From assembly GCF_025934275.1 (NCBI RefSeq), contig NZ_JAICYI010000005.1, positions 17,320-81,319 of the forward strand: a DNA stretch of 64,000 nucleotides, written 5' to 3'. Made by a program: the position numbers and the translations under genes. Of this stretch, positions 9,878 to 19,747 are shown piece by piece (positions within the stretch are counted from its first letter, which is position 1; each line of letters begins with the position of its first letter). The notes under the pieces were generated by a model, which did no database searches, was not told where the DNA came from, and saw only the letters and a program-made list of their open reading frames with translations. Origin of the DNA: Phenylobacterium sp. (lineage in GTDB: Bacteria; Pseudomonadota; Alphaproteobacteria; Caulobacterales; Caulobacteraceae).

Positions 9878-10308
9878 TCCGCCATGGCGGGCTGGTCGCG
9901 ACCCGGATGGGCGGACGCTGGCTCGGCGTGCTGATCGAGGGCGAGGCCGGCTGCGGCAAGAGCGACCTGGCGTTCCGGGCGCTCGACGCGGGCTTCCGGC
10001 TGGTCGCCGACGACCGGGTGCTGCTCTGGTCCTCGGCCGGGCGGCTCTACGGCCGCGCGCCCGAGACGCTGGCCGGACTGATGGAGGTGCGCGGCCTGGA
10101 CGTGATCGCCCTTTCGCCGCTGCCGCTCGCCGAGGTCGGCCTCCTCGTGCGCTGCGCGGCGGCGGAGCGGCTTCCCGAGCCGCAGGCGGAAAGCGTGCTC
10201 GGCGTCGAGGTCCCACGGCTGGCGCTGTCGCCGCTGGAGGCCTCGGCTCCTGCGAAACTCCGCCGCGCGCTCGCGCTGTTTGACCGTGACCCCAACAGGC
10301 GTATTTAG
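9874..10308 (+). CDS. hprK: HPr kinase/phosphorylase, short alphaproteobacterial form
   Basis: 144 residues, corresponding only to the catalytic C-terminal half of Gram-positive HprK (about 310 residues), as is usual in alphaproteobacteria. Walker A GEAGCGKS is at 23-30, followed by ADDRVLL and the signature region LMEVRGLDVIALSPLPLAEVGLLV. It phosphorylates or dephosphorylates HPr on a serine and so couples the regulatory phosphotransferase chain to metabolism. It overlaps chvG by four bases, so the kinase is translated with the envelope sensor. Confidence 0.92.
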   Translation: MIRHGGLVATRMGGRWLGVLIEGEAGCGKSDLAFRALDAGFRLVADDRVLLWSSAGRLYGRAPETLAGLMEVRGLDVIALSPLPLAEVGLLVRCAAAERLPEPQAESVLGVEVPRLALSPLEASAPAKLRRALALFDRDPNRRI

Positions 10309-10367
10309 CACGGCCGCGGACGCACGCGCCGCCGCGTCGGGTGGGGATCCCCCTTGAGACAGCTTGC

Positions 10368-10772
10368 ATGATCGGGCTCGTGATCGTCACGCACGGGCGA
10401 CTGGCGGAGGAGTTCATCTTCGCCATGGAGCATGTGGTGGGCCCCCAGGCGGCGGTGGAAGCGATCTGCATCGGCGCGGACGACGACATGGAGCGCCGGC
10501 GGCGCGACATCCTCGACGCCTGCCGACGGGTGGACTCCGGCCAGGGCGTGATCCTGCTCACCGACATGTTCGGCGGCACTCCGTCGAACCTGGCGATCTC
10601 GGTCATGGAGCAGACCAAGGCCGAGGTGATCGCAGGCCTCAACCTGCCGATGCTGATCAAGCTGGCCAGCGTGCGCCACCGCCAAGGCCTGGAGGAGTGC
10701 GTCGCCTGCGCCCAGGAGGCGGGACGCAAGTACATCTCGGTCGCGTCCTACGTCCTGGCCGGCGAGAAGTGA
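10368..10772 (+). CDS. PTS EIIA component, mannose family
   Basis: 134 residues from the ATG at 10368, giving MIGLVIVTHGRLAEEF with the phosphorylatable His9. LLTDMFGGTPSNLAI is the mannose-EIIA signature. No EIIB, EIIC or EIID is present, so this is probably a regulatory phosphate acceptor rather than part of a sugar transporter, as in other alphaproteobacterial nitrogen/metabolic PTS chains. It lies 59 bases after hprK and overlaps the HPr gene by GTGA. Often called manX or ptsM-like; I leave the symbol blank. Confidence 0.92.
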   Translation: MIGLVIVTHGRLAEEFIFAMEHVVGPQAAVEAICIGADDDMERRRRDILDACRRVDSGQGVILLTDMFGGTPSNLAISVMEQTKAEVIAGLNLPMLIKLASVRHRQGLEECVACAQEAGRKYISVASYVLAGEK

Positions 10773-11047
10773 GCGAAGGCGCAAGCCGCACCGTCGAGAT
10801 CACCAACAAGCGCGGCCTGCACGCGCGCGCGTCAGCCAAGTTCGTCAAGCTGGCCACCGAGTTCGACGCCGAGGTGCGGGTGACCAAGGACGGCCAGACC
10901 GTCGACGCCCGCTCGATCATGGGCCTGATGATGCTGGCCGCCGGCCCCGGCTGCTGCATCGAGATCGACGCCCAGGGCGAGCAGGCCGCCGCCGCGGTCG
11001 ACGCGCTCGCCGCCCTCGTCGCCAGCCGCTTCGACGAGGACGAGTAG
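10769..11047 (+). CDS. ptsH: Phosphocarrier protein HPr
   Basis: 92 residues, GTG start overlapping the EIIA stop. His18 in KRGLHARASAKF is the EI-dependent phosphorylation site and Ser49 in DARSIMGLMMLAA is the HprK target, so both regulatory sites are intact. HPr passes phosphate from enzyme I (not in this window) to EIIA. With hprK and the EIIA gene it forms a minimal signalling PTS joined to the chvI-chvG operon. Confidence 0.93.
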   Translation: MSEGASRTVEITNKRGLHARASAKFVKLATEFDAEVRVTKDGQTVDARSIMGLMMLAAGPGCCIEIDAQGEQAAAAVDALAALVASRFDEDE

Positions 11048-11088
11048 TCCCTCCCTTAATGGGGAGGGACGGACCGCCGAGGGCGGTC
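11048..11088. terminator. Two hairpins directly after the HPr stop codon
   Basis: TCCCTCCC (11048-11055) pairs with GGGAGGGA (11062-11069), and GACCGCC (11072-11078) pairs with GGCGGTC (11082-11088). The first arm begins at the base after the stop. There is no clear U-run. The rest of the gap to 11212 carries a further CCCTCCC/GGGAGGG pair near 11187-11209. The same architecture recurs after tesB at 39651-39688, so this is both a probable transcript end and a copy of a dispersed repeat. Confidence 0.55.
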
Positions 11089-11212
11089 AGGGTGGGGAAG
11101 TCCCGGGCGTGATCTCAAGCCCATCCGATTAGCTTCTCCCGTGTTTCGCACTCTCTCCCGCAACTTCCCACGCTCGCTGCGCCCGCCCCTCCCCCCCGTT
11201 AAGGGAGGGAGT

Positions 11213-11970
11213 TCACGTCTTCAGCCGCCAGCCGGTGCGGAAGATCCAGCTCACCGCGATCAGGCAGGCGAGCAGGAAGGCGAGCGTCATGAGCAGCGAA
11301 AGCCCCACGCCCACGTCGGAGACGCCGTAGAAGCTCCAGCGGAAGCCGCTCACCAGGTAGACCACCGGGTTGAACAGGGCGACCTGCCGCCACACGCCCG
11401 GCAGCATGGCGATCGAGTAGAAGCTGCCGCCCAGGAAGGTGAGCGGCGTCACCACCATCATCGGAATGATCGACAGCTTCTCCCAGCCGTCGGCCCAGAC
11501 GCCGGTGAGAAAGCCGAACAGCGAGAACGTGACCGAGGTCAGGACCAGGAACGCCGCCATCGCCAGCGGATGGCCGACCGAGAACGGCACGAACAGGCGC
11601 GCCGTGCCCAGGATGATCAGCCCCAGCACCACCGACTTGCTGGCCGCGGCCCCCACATAGCCCAGGACGATCTCGAACGCCGAGATCGGCGCGGAGAGCA
11701 CCTCGTACACGGTGCCCGCGAACCTGGGCATGTAGATGCCGAAACTGCCGTTGGCGATGCTCTCGGTGAGGATCGACAGCATGATCAGCCCCGGCACGAT
11801 GAACGCGCCGTAGGAGACGCCGTCCACCAGCGGCATCCGCCGGCCGATCGCCGAGCCGAACACGATGAAGTAGAGCGAGGTGGTGATCACCGGCGTCGCC
11901 AGGCTTTGCACCACCGTGCGCGCCCAGCGATGCATCTCGAACAGGTAGATGGCGCGCACGGCGTAGAGGT

Positions 11971-11974
<4 letters not shown>
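11213..11974 (-). CDS. ABC-2 type transporter permease
   Basis: 253 residues with about six hydrophobic segments (for example [15 protein letters not shown] and [13 protein letters not shown]). The conserved ABC-2 block [29 protein letters not shown] is present near residues 170-200. It resembles the YadH-type permeases. It forms the membrane part of an inner-membrane exporter with the ATPase encoded just upstream, whose stop overlaps this start by four bases. The substrate is unknown. Confidence 0.88.
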
Positions 11975-12897
<923 letters not shown>

Positions 12898-13009
12898 GGA
12901 GGCTCCCCTCGGCGCGACATAGGGATGTTCGGCCACCCTCGCCACCGACAGCGCTATCCTCCCTTCAGGGGGAGGGTCGGCCCTGTCCGCTGCGGGGACA
13001 TCCTTCCCC

Positions 13010-14008
13010 CTAAAGAGGAGACAGGGCGCTTCCCATCGGCCGCATCTTCAGGTCGGCGAGCAGGGCCTCGTCGGCGGTGGGCTCGGGGTTCTTCGTGGTC
13101 AGCAGCCGGCCGCCGACGAAGATCGAGTTCGCGCCCGCCAGGAAGCAGAGCGCCTGCAGCTCCTTGGTCATGTGCTCGCGCCCGGCGGCGATGCGCACCA
13201 CCGACTTCGGGCAGACCAGGCGCGCCACCGCGATCATGCGCACGAACTCCAGCGGGTCCACGGGCTCCGAGCCGCCGAGCGGGGTGCCAGGGATCGGCAT
13301 CAGGTCGTTGATCGGCAGGCTCTCCGGGTGGGCCGGCAGGGTGGCGAGCTGGTGCAGGAGGCCCGCGCGGTCGCGCCGGGTCTCGCCCATGCCGACGATG
13401 CCGCCGCAGCAGACGGCGATCCCCGCTTCCCGCACGGCCGACAGGGTGTCCAGCCGCTCCTGGTAGGTCCGGGTGGTGACCACCCGGTCGTAATAGTCCG
13501 GCCCGGTGTCCAGGTTGTGGTTGTAGAAATCGAGGCCGGCCGCCTTCAGCGCCTCGGCCTGACCCGGCGTCATCATCCCCAGCGTGGCGCAGGTTTCAAG
13601 GCCCAGCGCCTTCACGCCCGCGATCATCGCCGCGAGCCTCGGCAGGTCGCGGTCCTTCAGGTCGCGCCAGGCAGCGCCCATGCAGAACCGCTGCGCGCCG
13701 CCCGCCTTGGCCTCGCGCGCCCTGGCGATCACTGCGCCGGCGTCCATCAGCTTGGAGGCCGCCACACCGGTCTTGAAGTGCTGGCTCTGGGCGCAGTAGC
13801 CGCAGTTCTCCGGACAGCCGCCGGTCTTCACCGACAGAAGCTGGGAGATCTGCAGCTCGGTGGGATCGAACCAGCGCCGATGCGTCTCGGCGGCGCGGAA
13901 CACCAGCTCGGTAAACGGGGTCTCGAACAGCGCCTCGACCTCTTCGAGCGTCCAGTCGTGGCGCGGCAGGGCCGCATCCTGGCGGGCGGGGAGGAGGGGG
14001 GCGTTCAT
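13010..14008 (-). CDS. bioB: Biotin synthase
   Basis: 332 residues. Radical-SAM cysteines in [13 protein letters not shown] (CxxxCxxC) bind the [4Fe-4S] cluster; further BioB features are [20 protein letters not shown] and GIVGMGET, together with an Arg and Cys set for the [2Fe-2S] sulfur donor. It converts dethiobiotin to biotin, the last step of the pathway. No other bio gene is adjacent. The start at 14008 gives the usual N-terminus [12 protein letters not shown]. It is monocistronic; a divergent CYTH-CHAD gene begins 203 bases away. Confidence 0.95.
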   Translation of the reverse strand: MNAPLLPARQDAALPRHDWTLEEVEALFETPFTELVFRAAETHRRWFDPTELQISQLLSVKTGGCPENCGYCAQSQHFKTGVAASKLMDAGAVIARAREAKAGGAQRFCMGAAWRDLKDRDLPRLAAMIAGVKALGLETCATLGMMTPGQAEALKAAGLDFYNHNLDTGPDYYDRVVTTRTYQERLDTLSAVREAGIAVCCGGIVGMGETRRDRAGLLHQLATLPAHPESLPINDLMPIPGTPLGGSEPVDPLEFVRMIAVARLVCPKSVVRIAAGREHMTKELQALCFLAGANSIFVGGRLLTTKNPEPTADEALLADLKMRPMGSALSPL

Positions 14009-14211
14009 CGGCGCATCCTGGCTCGAGGGAAACGCCGCTCTTAGAGCTTGGCCCGCGGGCCGAGGCAAGCGGCCTGACGCGACGTCAGGCCATCGGCGCG
14101 GCGTCATGAGCGAGATCAATGCCCGGGGAGCGCATGTCACCAAACTGCCACGAGCTTTGTTCCTGGCATTTGCCTAAACCATCTTGGCCGTTGAGGGATT
14201 GGAGGCCGACC

Positions 14212-15684
14212 GTGAGCGGGTCGCGGGAGATCGAGCTGAAGTTCCTCTGCGCGCCGCGCGACCTCAGCGCGGTGCTGGCCGCCGCGCCGGAAGGCGACGA
14301 TGATTCCCGCGAACTGATCAGCGTCTATTTCGACACGCCGGACCTTCGCCTGCAGAAGGCTGGCGTCAGCCTGCGCGTGCGCCAGTCGAAGGCCGGCCGC
14401 GTGCTCACCATGAAACGCGGCGACGGCTTGGCGCGCGAGGAGTACGAGGCGCCGCTGGAAGGCGACCAGCCGCCCAGCGAACTGGCGCCGCTCCGCGAGA
14501 TCCTGTCCGAAGCCGACGCCGCGGCGCTCGAGCCCGCCTACAACGTCCGCGTCACCCGCCGCCAGCGGCTGGTCCGGTTCGGGGATTCGGAGATTGAACT
14601 GGCCTGCGACCAGGGCGAGGTCTCGGGCGGGCGCCTGGCCAGCCCGATCAGCGAGGTGGAGCTGGAGCTGAAGTCCGGACGCCCGGCGGCGCTGTTCGAG
14701 TTCGCCCGCGAGCTCACCAAGGCCGCCCCGCTCTACCTCTCCTTCGACACCAAGTCGGCGCGCGGCCAGGCGCTGGTCGCCGGCGAAGGCGTGGAGGCGC
14801 GGCGCAAGGACAAGGTGCGCTTGGCCGGCCATGCCACGATCGGCGAGGCGTTCCAGGCGAACGCCCGCAATGCGCTGGCCCAGATCGCCGCCAACGCCGC
14901 CGTGCTGCGCGAGGCGGCGACGCCGGAAGCGGTGCATCAGCTGCGGGTCGCCGCACGCCGCTTGCGGAGCGCGCTCTCCACTTCCCGGACGGTGGTCCAG
15001 GACGACGCCTATGGGCCCATGAAGGCGGAGCTTCGCTGGCTCGCCAAGGCGTTCGACAGGGCCCGCAATCTCGATGTCTACGCCCAGGAGGTGCTGGCGC
15101 CGGCGGCGCTGAAGGCGGCTGCGCCGGCCGGCCTGGGCGGCCTCAACGATGCGGTGGCCGCCGCCCGCGACACCGCCCGCGAGGACGCCGCCGGCGCCGC
15201 CGCCTCGGACCGTTTCCGCCGGCTGATGATCGACGCCTCTGCCTGGGTGGAGACTGGCGCATGGGTCGGCCGCGCGGCGGCGTGCGAGTCGGCCCGCGCC
15301 TATGCCGCCCGGGTGCTTGAGCAGCGGCTGAGGAAGGTGCTGAAGCGCGGCCGCCGGATCGAGAGCGGCGACGATAAGGCGCGCCACGCCGTCCGGATCC
15401 AGGCCAAGAAGCTGCGCTACGCGGGCGAAGGCTTCGCCGGCCTCTATGCGGAGAAGCGGGTCGATCGCTTCGTCGGGCGCGTGAAGGATCTGCAGGACGT
15501 GCTCGGCACGCTGAACGACATCGCCACGGCCGAGTCCCTGACCGCCGACCTCGGCCTGACGCCCGAGGCGGCGTTCGCGGCGGGCGAGCTCGCCGGCCTC
15601 CGCGCGGCCGGCAAGTCCAAGCTGATCGCCCGCGCCGACAGGGCGCTCGGCCGCCTGCGCCGCACGGACCCGTTCTGGGCCTAG
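14212..15684 (+). CDS. CYTH-CHAD domain protein (inorganic polyphosphate-associated)
   Basis: 490 residues, GTG start with a GGAGG ribosome-binding site six bases upstream. The N-terminal CYTH domain (1-~200) begins with EIELKF, the ExExK metal/triphosphate tunnel motif, and has the conserved YFDTPDLRL and EVELELKSG strands. The C-terminal CHAD domain (~215-480) is helical with conserved histidines in VHQLRVAARRLRSAL and ARHAVRIQAKKLRY, which bind polyphosphate. Such proteins are triphosphatases or polyphosphate-granule proteins. Which activity this copy has is not visible. Confidence 0.9.
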   Translation: MSGSREIELKFLCAPRDLSAVLAAAPEGDDDSRELISVYFDTPDLRLQKAGVSLRVRQSKAGRVLTMKRGDGLAREEYEAPLEGDQPPSELAPLREILSEADAAALEPAYNVRVTRRQRLVRFGDSEIELACDQGEVSGGRLASPISEVELELKSGRPAALFEFARELTKAAPLYLSFDTKSARGQALVAGEGVEARRKDKVRLAGHATIGEAFQANARNALAQIAANAAVLREAATPEAVHQLRVAARRLRSALSTSRTVVQDDAYGPMKAELRWLAKAFDRARNLDVYAQEVLAPAALKAAAPAGLGGLNDAVAAARDTAREDAAGAAASDRFRRLMIDASAWVETGAWVGRAAACESARAYAARVLEQRLRKVLKRGRRIESGDDKARHAVRIQAKKLRYAGEGFAGLYAEKRVDRFVGRVKDLQDVLGTLNDIATAESLTADLGLTPEAAFAAGELAGLRAAGKSKLIARADRALGRLRRTDPFWA

Positions 15685-15762
15685 GGCCGACCCCCGACCG
15701 GCAGATCGCGCATCTGCCAGATGCTGGATCCGGCGATCCCCGATCTCGCGAACATTTCCGCC

Positions 15763-15849
15763 GCTCGTCCCGGCGAAAGCGGCGTCTCGGCTGTCACCCC
15801 GCCATCCGACCCATCCTCCGCTTGGATCCCCACGTCCGCCGGGATGAGC
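15763..15849. repeat. Dispersed palindromic element (CCCGGCG type)
   Basis: Left arm 15763-15775 and right arm 15837-15849 pair over 13 bases with one mismatch (GCTCGTCCCGGCG against GCTCATCCCGGCG). The arm motif matches that at 40226-40320 and looks like the common alphaproteobacterial intergenic element. It lies in the 317-base gap between the CYTH-CHAD gene and ahcY, which holds no gene. Confidence 0.55.
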
Positions 15850-15913
15850 AGGAACTGGAGTTCGGCGCTGCGCCGCCGCCCGCGCCCTCGGGCCGAGCGG
15901 TCCGGAAAATCAC

Positions 15914-15929
15914 ATAAGGAAATCTTTAT
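15914..15929. promoter_or_regulatory. AT-rich dyad upstream of ahcY, candidate SahR-type operator
   Basis: ATAAGGAA ATCTTTAT is an almost perfect dyad (outer seven positions pair with one exception) in otherwise GC-rich DNA, 72 bases before the ahcY start. ArsR-family SahR repressors in proteobacteria bind ATAAAGA-type palindromes near methionine-cycle genes and respond to S-adenosylhomocysteine. Assignment is inference from location and motif resemblance. Confidence 0.5.
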
Positions 15930-16001
15930 ATCATCCTTGCAGGGGCGCCGGCGCGCGGCTATAGACCCAGGCTCCCGGACAACCCTCCCGTAAGGACCCC
16001 C

Positions 16002-17393
16002 ATGACCGACTACGTCGTGAAGGACATCGCGCTCGCCGACTGGGGCCGCAAGGAGATCGAGATCGCCGAGACCGAGATGCCCGGCCTGATGGCCGTGCGC
16101 GCCGAGTTCGGCAAGGACCAGCCGCTGAAGGGCGCGCGGATCGCCGGCTCCCTGCACATGACCATCCAGACGGCGGTGCTGATCGAGACCCTGCAGCACC
16201 TGGGCGCGAAGGTCCGCTGGGCTTCGTGCAACATCTTCTCCACCCAGGACCACGCCGCGGCGGCGGTCGCCGTGAAGGGCACGCCGGTGTTCGCCGTCAA
16301 GGGCGAGACCCTGGTGGAGTATTGGGAATACGCCCATCGGATCTTCGAGTGGGCCGATGGTGGCCATCCCAACCTGATCCTCGATGACGGCGGCGACGCC
16401 ACCCTGCTGACCGTGCTGGGGCCGAGAGCCGAGAAGGACCCTTCGGTCCTGGACAAGCCCGCGAACGAGGAGGAGGAGGCGCTCTTCACGGTGATGAAGC
16501 GCTACCTGCAGGAGAAGCCCGGCTTCTATTCGGCGATCCGCAAGGCGGTCAGGGGCGTCTCGGAAGAGACCACGACCGGCGTCCACCGCCTCTACCAGAT
16601 GGCCGAGCGCGGCGAGCTGCCGTTCCCGGCGATCAACGTCAACGACAGCGTGACCAAGTCGAAGTTCGACAACCTCTACGGCTGCCGCGAGAGCCTGGTG
16701 GACGGGATCCGCCGGGCGACTGATGTCATGCTGGCCGGCAAGGTGGCGGTGGTCTGCGGCTACGGCGACGTCGGCAAGGGCTCGGCGGCGTCCCTGCGCA
16801 ACGGCGGAGCCCGCGTGGTGGTCACCGAGATCGACCCGATCTGCGCGCTGCAGGCGGCGATGGAAGGCTACGAGGTCAACACCCTCGACGAGGCTTGCGC
16901 CACCGCCGATATCTTCGTCACCTGCACCGGCAACAAGGACGTCATCACCGTCGAACACATGCGGCGGATGAAGAACAACGCCATCGTCGCCAACATCGGC
17001 CACTTCGATTCCGAGATCCAGATCGCGGGCCTCCGCAACTACAAGTGGGACAAGATCAAGGACCAGGTCCACCACGTGGAGTTTCCGGACGGCAAGAAGA
17101 TCATCGTCCTGTCGGAGGGCCGGCTGGTGAACCTCGGCAATGCCACCGGCCACCCGAGCTTCGTGATGAGCGCCTCGTTCACCAACCAGACGCTCGCCCA
17201 GATCGAGCTGTGGCAGAACGGGGCCAAGTACCAGACCAAGGTCTATACGCTGCCGAAACACCTCGACGAGAAGGTCGCCATGCTGCACCTGGAGAAGCTC
17301 GGGGCGAAGCTCACCACGCTCTCCAAGGACCAGGCCGACTACATCGGCGTGCCGGCCCAAGGCCCCTTCAAGCCCGACCACTACCGCTATTGA
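16002..17393 (+). CDS. ahcY: Adenosylhomocysteinase (S-adenosylhomocysteine hydrolase)
   Basis: 463 residues, full length. It reversibly hydrolyses S-adenosylhomocysteine to adenosine and homocysteine, clearing the inhibitor left by methyltransferases. The NAD-binding motif [11 protein letters not shown], the loop [12 protein letters not shown], the substrate residues in [20 protein letters not shown] and the C-terminal KPDHYRY tail that reaches into the neighbouring subunit are all present. The ~40-residue insert after LLTVLG is typical of bacterial enzymes. A TAAGGA ribosome-binding site precedes the start. Followed 32 bases later by the pyridoxal kinase gene. Confidence 0.97.
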   Translation: MTDYVVKDIALADWGRKEIEIAETEMPGLMAVRAEFGKDQPLKGARIAGSLHMTIQTAVLIETLQHLGAKVRWASCNIFSTQDHAAAAVAVKGTPVFAVKGETLVEYWEYAHRIFEWADGGHPNLILDDGGDATLLTVLGPRAEKDPSVLDKPANEEEEALFTVMKRYLQEKPGFYSAIRKAVRGVSEETTTGVHRLYQMAERGELPFPAINVNDSVTKSKFDNLYGCRESLVDGIRRATDVMLAGKVAVVCGYGDVGKGSAASLRNGGARVVVTEIDPICALQAAMEGYEVNTLDEACATADIFVTCTGNKDVITVEHMRRMKNNAIVANIGHFDSEIQIAGLRNYKWDKIKDQVHHVEFPDGKKIIVLSEGRLVNLGNATGHPSFVMSASFTNQTLAQIELWQNGAKYQTKVYTLPKHLDEKVAMLHLEKLGAKLTTLSKDQADYIGVPAQGPFKPDHYRY

Positions 17394-17425
17394 TTGCAAC
17401 CCGGCGCGCGTTTGCAGCATTGACG

Positions 17426-18277
17426 ATGCCGACGCCGCAAGCCCGCATGCCCTCGGCGCTCATCCTCTCTTCCTTCGTGGCGGCGAGCCGCATCGGCGGG
17501 GCGGCCCAGCAGTACGTGCTCGCGGCGCACCGGATCGACCCGGTGCTCGCGCCCACCGCCATGTTCGGCCGCAGCCCCGCGACGGGCGCCAAGGGCGAGC
17601 CGACCGCGCCGGAGGCGTTTCGGCGCATGCTCGGCGACATCGAGGCCGACGCGGTCTTCGGCTTCCTGGACCTGGTGATCACCGGCCATTTCTCGCTGGC
17701 CGAGCAGGTGGAGGCCGCCGCCGGCCTGCTGGAGCGGATCCGCCGGCGCTCGCCGCGGCCGCCGATCGTCGTCGTCGATCCGATCATGGGCGATCGGCCG
17801 AAGGGCCTCTACGTGAAGCTGGACGTGGCCGAAGCGATCGCCGGCCGGCTCGTCCCGCTCGCCGACTGGATCACGCCAAATCTCTGGGAGCTGGGCCGCC
17901 TTGCGGGGCGCGAGGTGGCCGGCGCGCGCGATGCGGCGGCGGCGGCCCGCGCTCTCGGCGTCCCGGCGCTGGTCACCTCCGTCCCGGGCCGAGTCGGCGA
18001 AATCGGGCTGCTGCTCTGCGACGCCGACGGCGCGACCCTCTTCGCCCACCCCCAAGGCGAGCAGGCGCCGAACGGCACGGGCGATCTGGTGACCGCCAGC
18101 TTCGGCGCGGGCCTGGCGCAAGGCCTTACGCCCTCTGCCGCCGCCGAGCGGGCCGCCAGCGCCGCCGCCGAGGCCGTCGAAGCGGCGCGGGCGCTGCAAG
18201 CGACGGACCTGCCCCTGGTGGCCATCGCCGGGCGGCTCGTCGCCCCGACCGCCGCCGTCAGGCGGGAGCGCCTATGA
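17426..18277 (+). CDS. pdxY: Pyridoxal/pyridoxine kinase
   Basis: 283 residues from the ATG at 17426; a second in-frame ATG at 17447 (MPSALILSSFV) would fit the family N-terminus equally well. Ribokinase/ThiD fold: VVVDPIMGD, ITPNLWELGRL and the anion-hole/catalytic motif APNGTGDLVTASF. The enzyme phosphorylates pyridoxal with ATP in the vitamin B6 salvage pathway. PdxY rather than PdxK is a judgement from length and the dimer-type sequence; ThiD is less likely because the substrate region differs. The stop is one base before the acylphosphatase start. Confidence 0.82.
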   Translation: MPTPQARMPSALILSSFVAASRIGGAAQQYVLAAHRIDPVLAPTAMFGRSPATGAKGEPTAPEAFRRMLGDIEADAVFGFLDLVITGHFSLAEQVEAAAGLLERIRRRSPRPPIVVVDPIMGDRPKGLYVKLDVAEAIAGRLVPLADWITPNLWELGRLAGREVAGARDAAAAARALGVPALVTSVPGRVGEIGLLLCDADGATLFAHPQGEQAPNGTGDLVTASFGAGLAQGLTPSAAAERAASAAAEAVEAARALQATDLPLVAIAGRLVAPTAAVRRERL

Positions 18278-18278
18278 G

Positions 18279-18560
18279 ATGCCGCGCACCGCCGAACGGC
18301 TGTTGATCGAGGGCCGAGTGCAAGGCGTGGGCTTCCGCTGGTGGACGGTGGGCCAGGCCCGGGCGCTGGGGCTCGCCGGCTGGGTCCGCAACCGACGCGA
18401 CGGCTCCGTCGAGGTGCTGGCGATCGGCGAGATGGAAGCCCTGGAGGCGCTGGCGCGGGCGTGCGCGCAAGGGCCCGCCGGCGCCGTGGTCCGATCGATG
18501 CGCCGCGCCCGAGCGCAGGATGACGGCTCGCCGAGCTTCGACGAGCGGGCGACGGCCTAG
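18279..18560 (+). CDS. acyP: Acylphosphatase
   Basis: 93 residues, normal size. The signature GRVQGVGFRWWT holds the phosphate loop with its catalytic Arg, and the catalytic Asn lies in GWVRNRRDGSVEV. It hydrolyses carboxyl-phosphate bonds such as acetyl or carbamoyl phosphate. The C-terminus is a little degenerate (RRARAQDDGSPSFDERATA). Packed tightly between pdxY and the serine hydrolase, which starts at the next base after its stop. Confidence 0.93.
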   Translation: MPRTAERLLIEGRVQGVGFRWWTVGQARALGLAGWVRNRRDGSVEVLAIGEMEALEALARACAQGPAGAVVRSMRRARAQDDGSPSFDERATA

Positions 18561-19685
18561 ATGGTGGAGATCTCGGGAACCGCCCAGTCACGCTTCGCCG
18601 CGGTGAAGGATGCGTTCGCGGCGAGCTTCGCCGCCGATGAGGAGCTCGGAGCGCGCTTCACGCTCGTCGAGGCCGGCGAGGTGGTGCTCGACCTCTGGGC
18701 GGGTTTCGCCGACCGCGCGCGCACCCGGCCATGGGACGCGCACACGCTCTGTCCGATCTTCTCCACCGGCAAGGCGCTCGCCGCGACGCTGGTCGCCCGG
18801 CTCGTGGACCAGGGCAAGCTCAGCTACGAGCAGACGGTCGCCTCGGTCTGGCCGGAGTTCGCCCGGGCCGGCAAGGCGGCGATCACCGTCGAGCAGGCGA
18901 TGAGCCACCAGGGGGGCCTCGCCGGGTTCCCCGATCGGATGGACCCGGCCGACTGGTTCGACTGGGACCTGATCTGCGCCAGGCTCGCGGCCATGGCGCC
19001 GCTGTGGCCGCCGGGAACGGCCAGCGGCTACCACCCGCTGACCTTCGGCTACCTGGCCGGCGAGATCTTCCGGCGGGTGGACGGCCGGCGCATGGGCCAG
19101 TCGCTCAAGGAGGACCTCGCAGAGCCCTTCGGTCTCGATCTCTGGTTCGGCCTGCCGGACTCGGAGTTCGCGCGGGTGGCCGAGGTGCAGCGGCCCAAGG
19201 CGCTGCCGGACTTCGGCCACCGCAATCCGGCCACCGTGGCGGCGTTCCTGAGACCCTGGTCGCAGCCCGGCGGACGCGGGCCGGAGGCGCTGCGGCGGGC
19301 CGACATCCCATCGGCGAGCGGCCATGCGACGTCCGAAGCGCTCGCGCGGCTGATGGGCGCGCTCGCCGACGACGGCTGGCTGGACGGGGCGGACATCCTC
19401 TCGCCCGCGGTGATCGGCGAGGCGGCGCGTTCACGCATCCGCGGACCCGACCTGGTGCTTCCGTTCGAAATGAGCTGGGGCGCCGGCTTCATGCGCAACG
19501 AGACTGTGCATCCCTGGGGACCGGGGGAGCAGACCTTCGGTCACTCGGGCTGGGGCGGCTCGTGCGCCTTCGCCGATCCCGAGCGGAGGCTCGGCGGGGC
19601 CTACGTGATGAACCGGCAGTCGGCGCAACTCCTGGACGACCCACGGCCCCGCCGCCTGATCGAAGCGGCCTATTCGCGACTATAG
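18561..19685 (+). CDS. Beta-lactamase-fold serine hydrolase (esterase/EstB-like)
   Basis: 374 residues without signal peptide, so cytoplasmic. Class C beta-lactamase/DD-peptidase fold: catalytic SxxK in IFSTGKAL (~residues 69-72), the YxN-equivalent Tyr in ASGYHPLTFGYLAGE, and the HSGWGGS motif near the C-terminus in place of KTG. It belongs with family VIII esterases and LACT-type hydrolases rather than resistance enzymes, for lack of an export signal. The substrate is unknown. Last gene of the ahcY-pdxY-acyP run. Confidence 0.88.
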   Translation: MVEISGTAQSRFAAVKDAFAASFAADEELGARFTLVEAGEVVLDLWAGFADRARTRPWDAHTLCPIFSTGKALAATLVARLVDQGKLSYEQTVASVWPEFARAGKAAITVEQAMSHQGGLAGFPDRMDPADWFDWDLICARLAAMAPLWPPGTASGYHPLTFGYLAGEIFRRVDGRRMGQSLKEDLAEPFGLDLWFGLPDSEFARVAEVQRPKALPDFGHRNPATVAAFLRPWSQPGGRGPEALRRADIPSASGHATSEALARLMGALADDGWLDGADILSPAVIGEAARSRIRGPDLVLPFEMSWGAGFMRNETVHPWGPGEQTFGHSGWGGSCAFADPERRLGGAYVMNRQSAQLLDDPRPRRLIEAAYSRL

Positions 19686-19692
19686 ACGCCGA

Positions 19693-19720
19693 GCGCCCCG
19701 GCGCGGCCGGACCGGGGCGC
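19693..19720. terminator. Bidirectional hairpin between convergent genes
   Basis: GCGCCCCGG (19693-19701) pairs exactly with CCGGGGCGC (19712-19720) across a 10-base loop, eight bases after the serine hydrolase stop and 28 bases before the converging PRC-like gene's stop. No T-run follows, as is common in very GC-rich genomes. Confidence 0.6.
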
Positions 19721-19747
19721 CCGAGATCGAACGGCCGATCGCCCGCG

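Noticed and set aside
8993..10735. A 580-codon antisense open frame across chvG, hprK and the EIIA gene
   Set aside because: Same reason; the three sense genes have diagnostic motifs and overlaps.
12898..12945. Longer GTG start of the ABC ATPase at 12945
   Set aside because: The added residues have no family match and the GTG at 12897 has a strong ribosome-binding site.
15685..16001. SAH or SAM riboswitch upstream of ahcY
   Set aside because: I found no convincing pseudoknot or the conserved riboswitch core; the AT-rich DNA dyad explains regulation better.
15681..17420. A 579-codon antisense frame over ahcY
   Set aside because: ahcY is certain; the antisense product is repetitive His/Asp/Gly/Val sequence with no family.
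18561..19685. A beta-lactamase that could be the target of the BlaI/BlaR1-like system
   Set aside because: No signal peptide, HxG instead of KTG, no BlaI operator in front and 15 kb away; better read as a cytoplasmic esterase.
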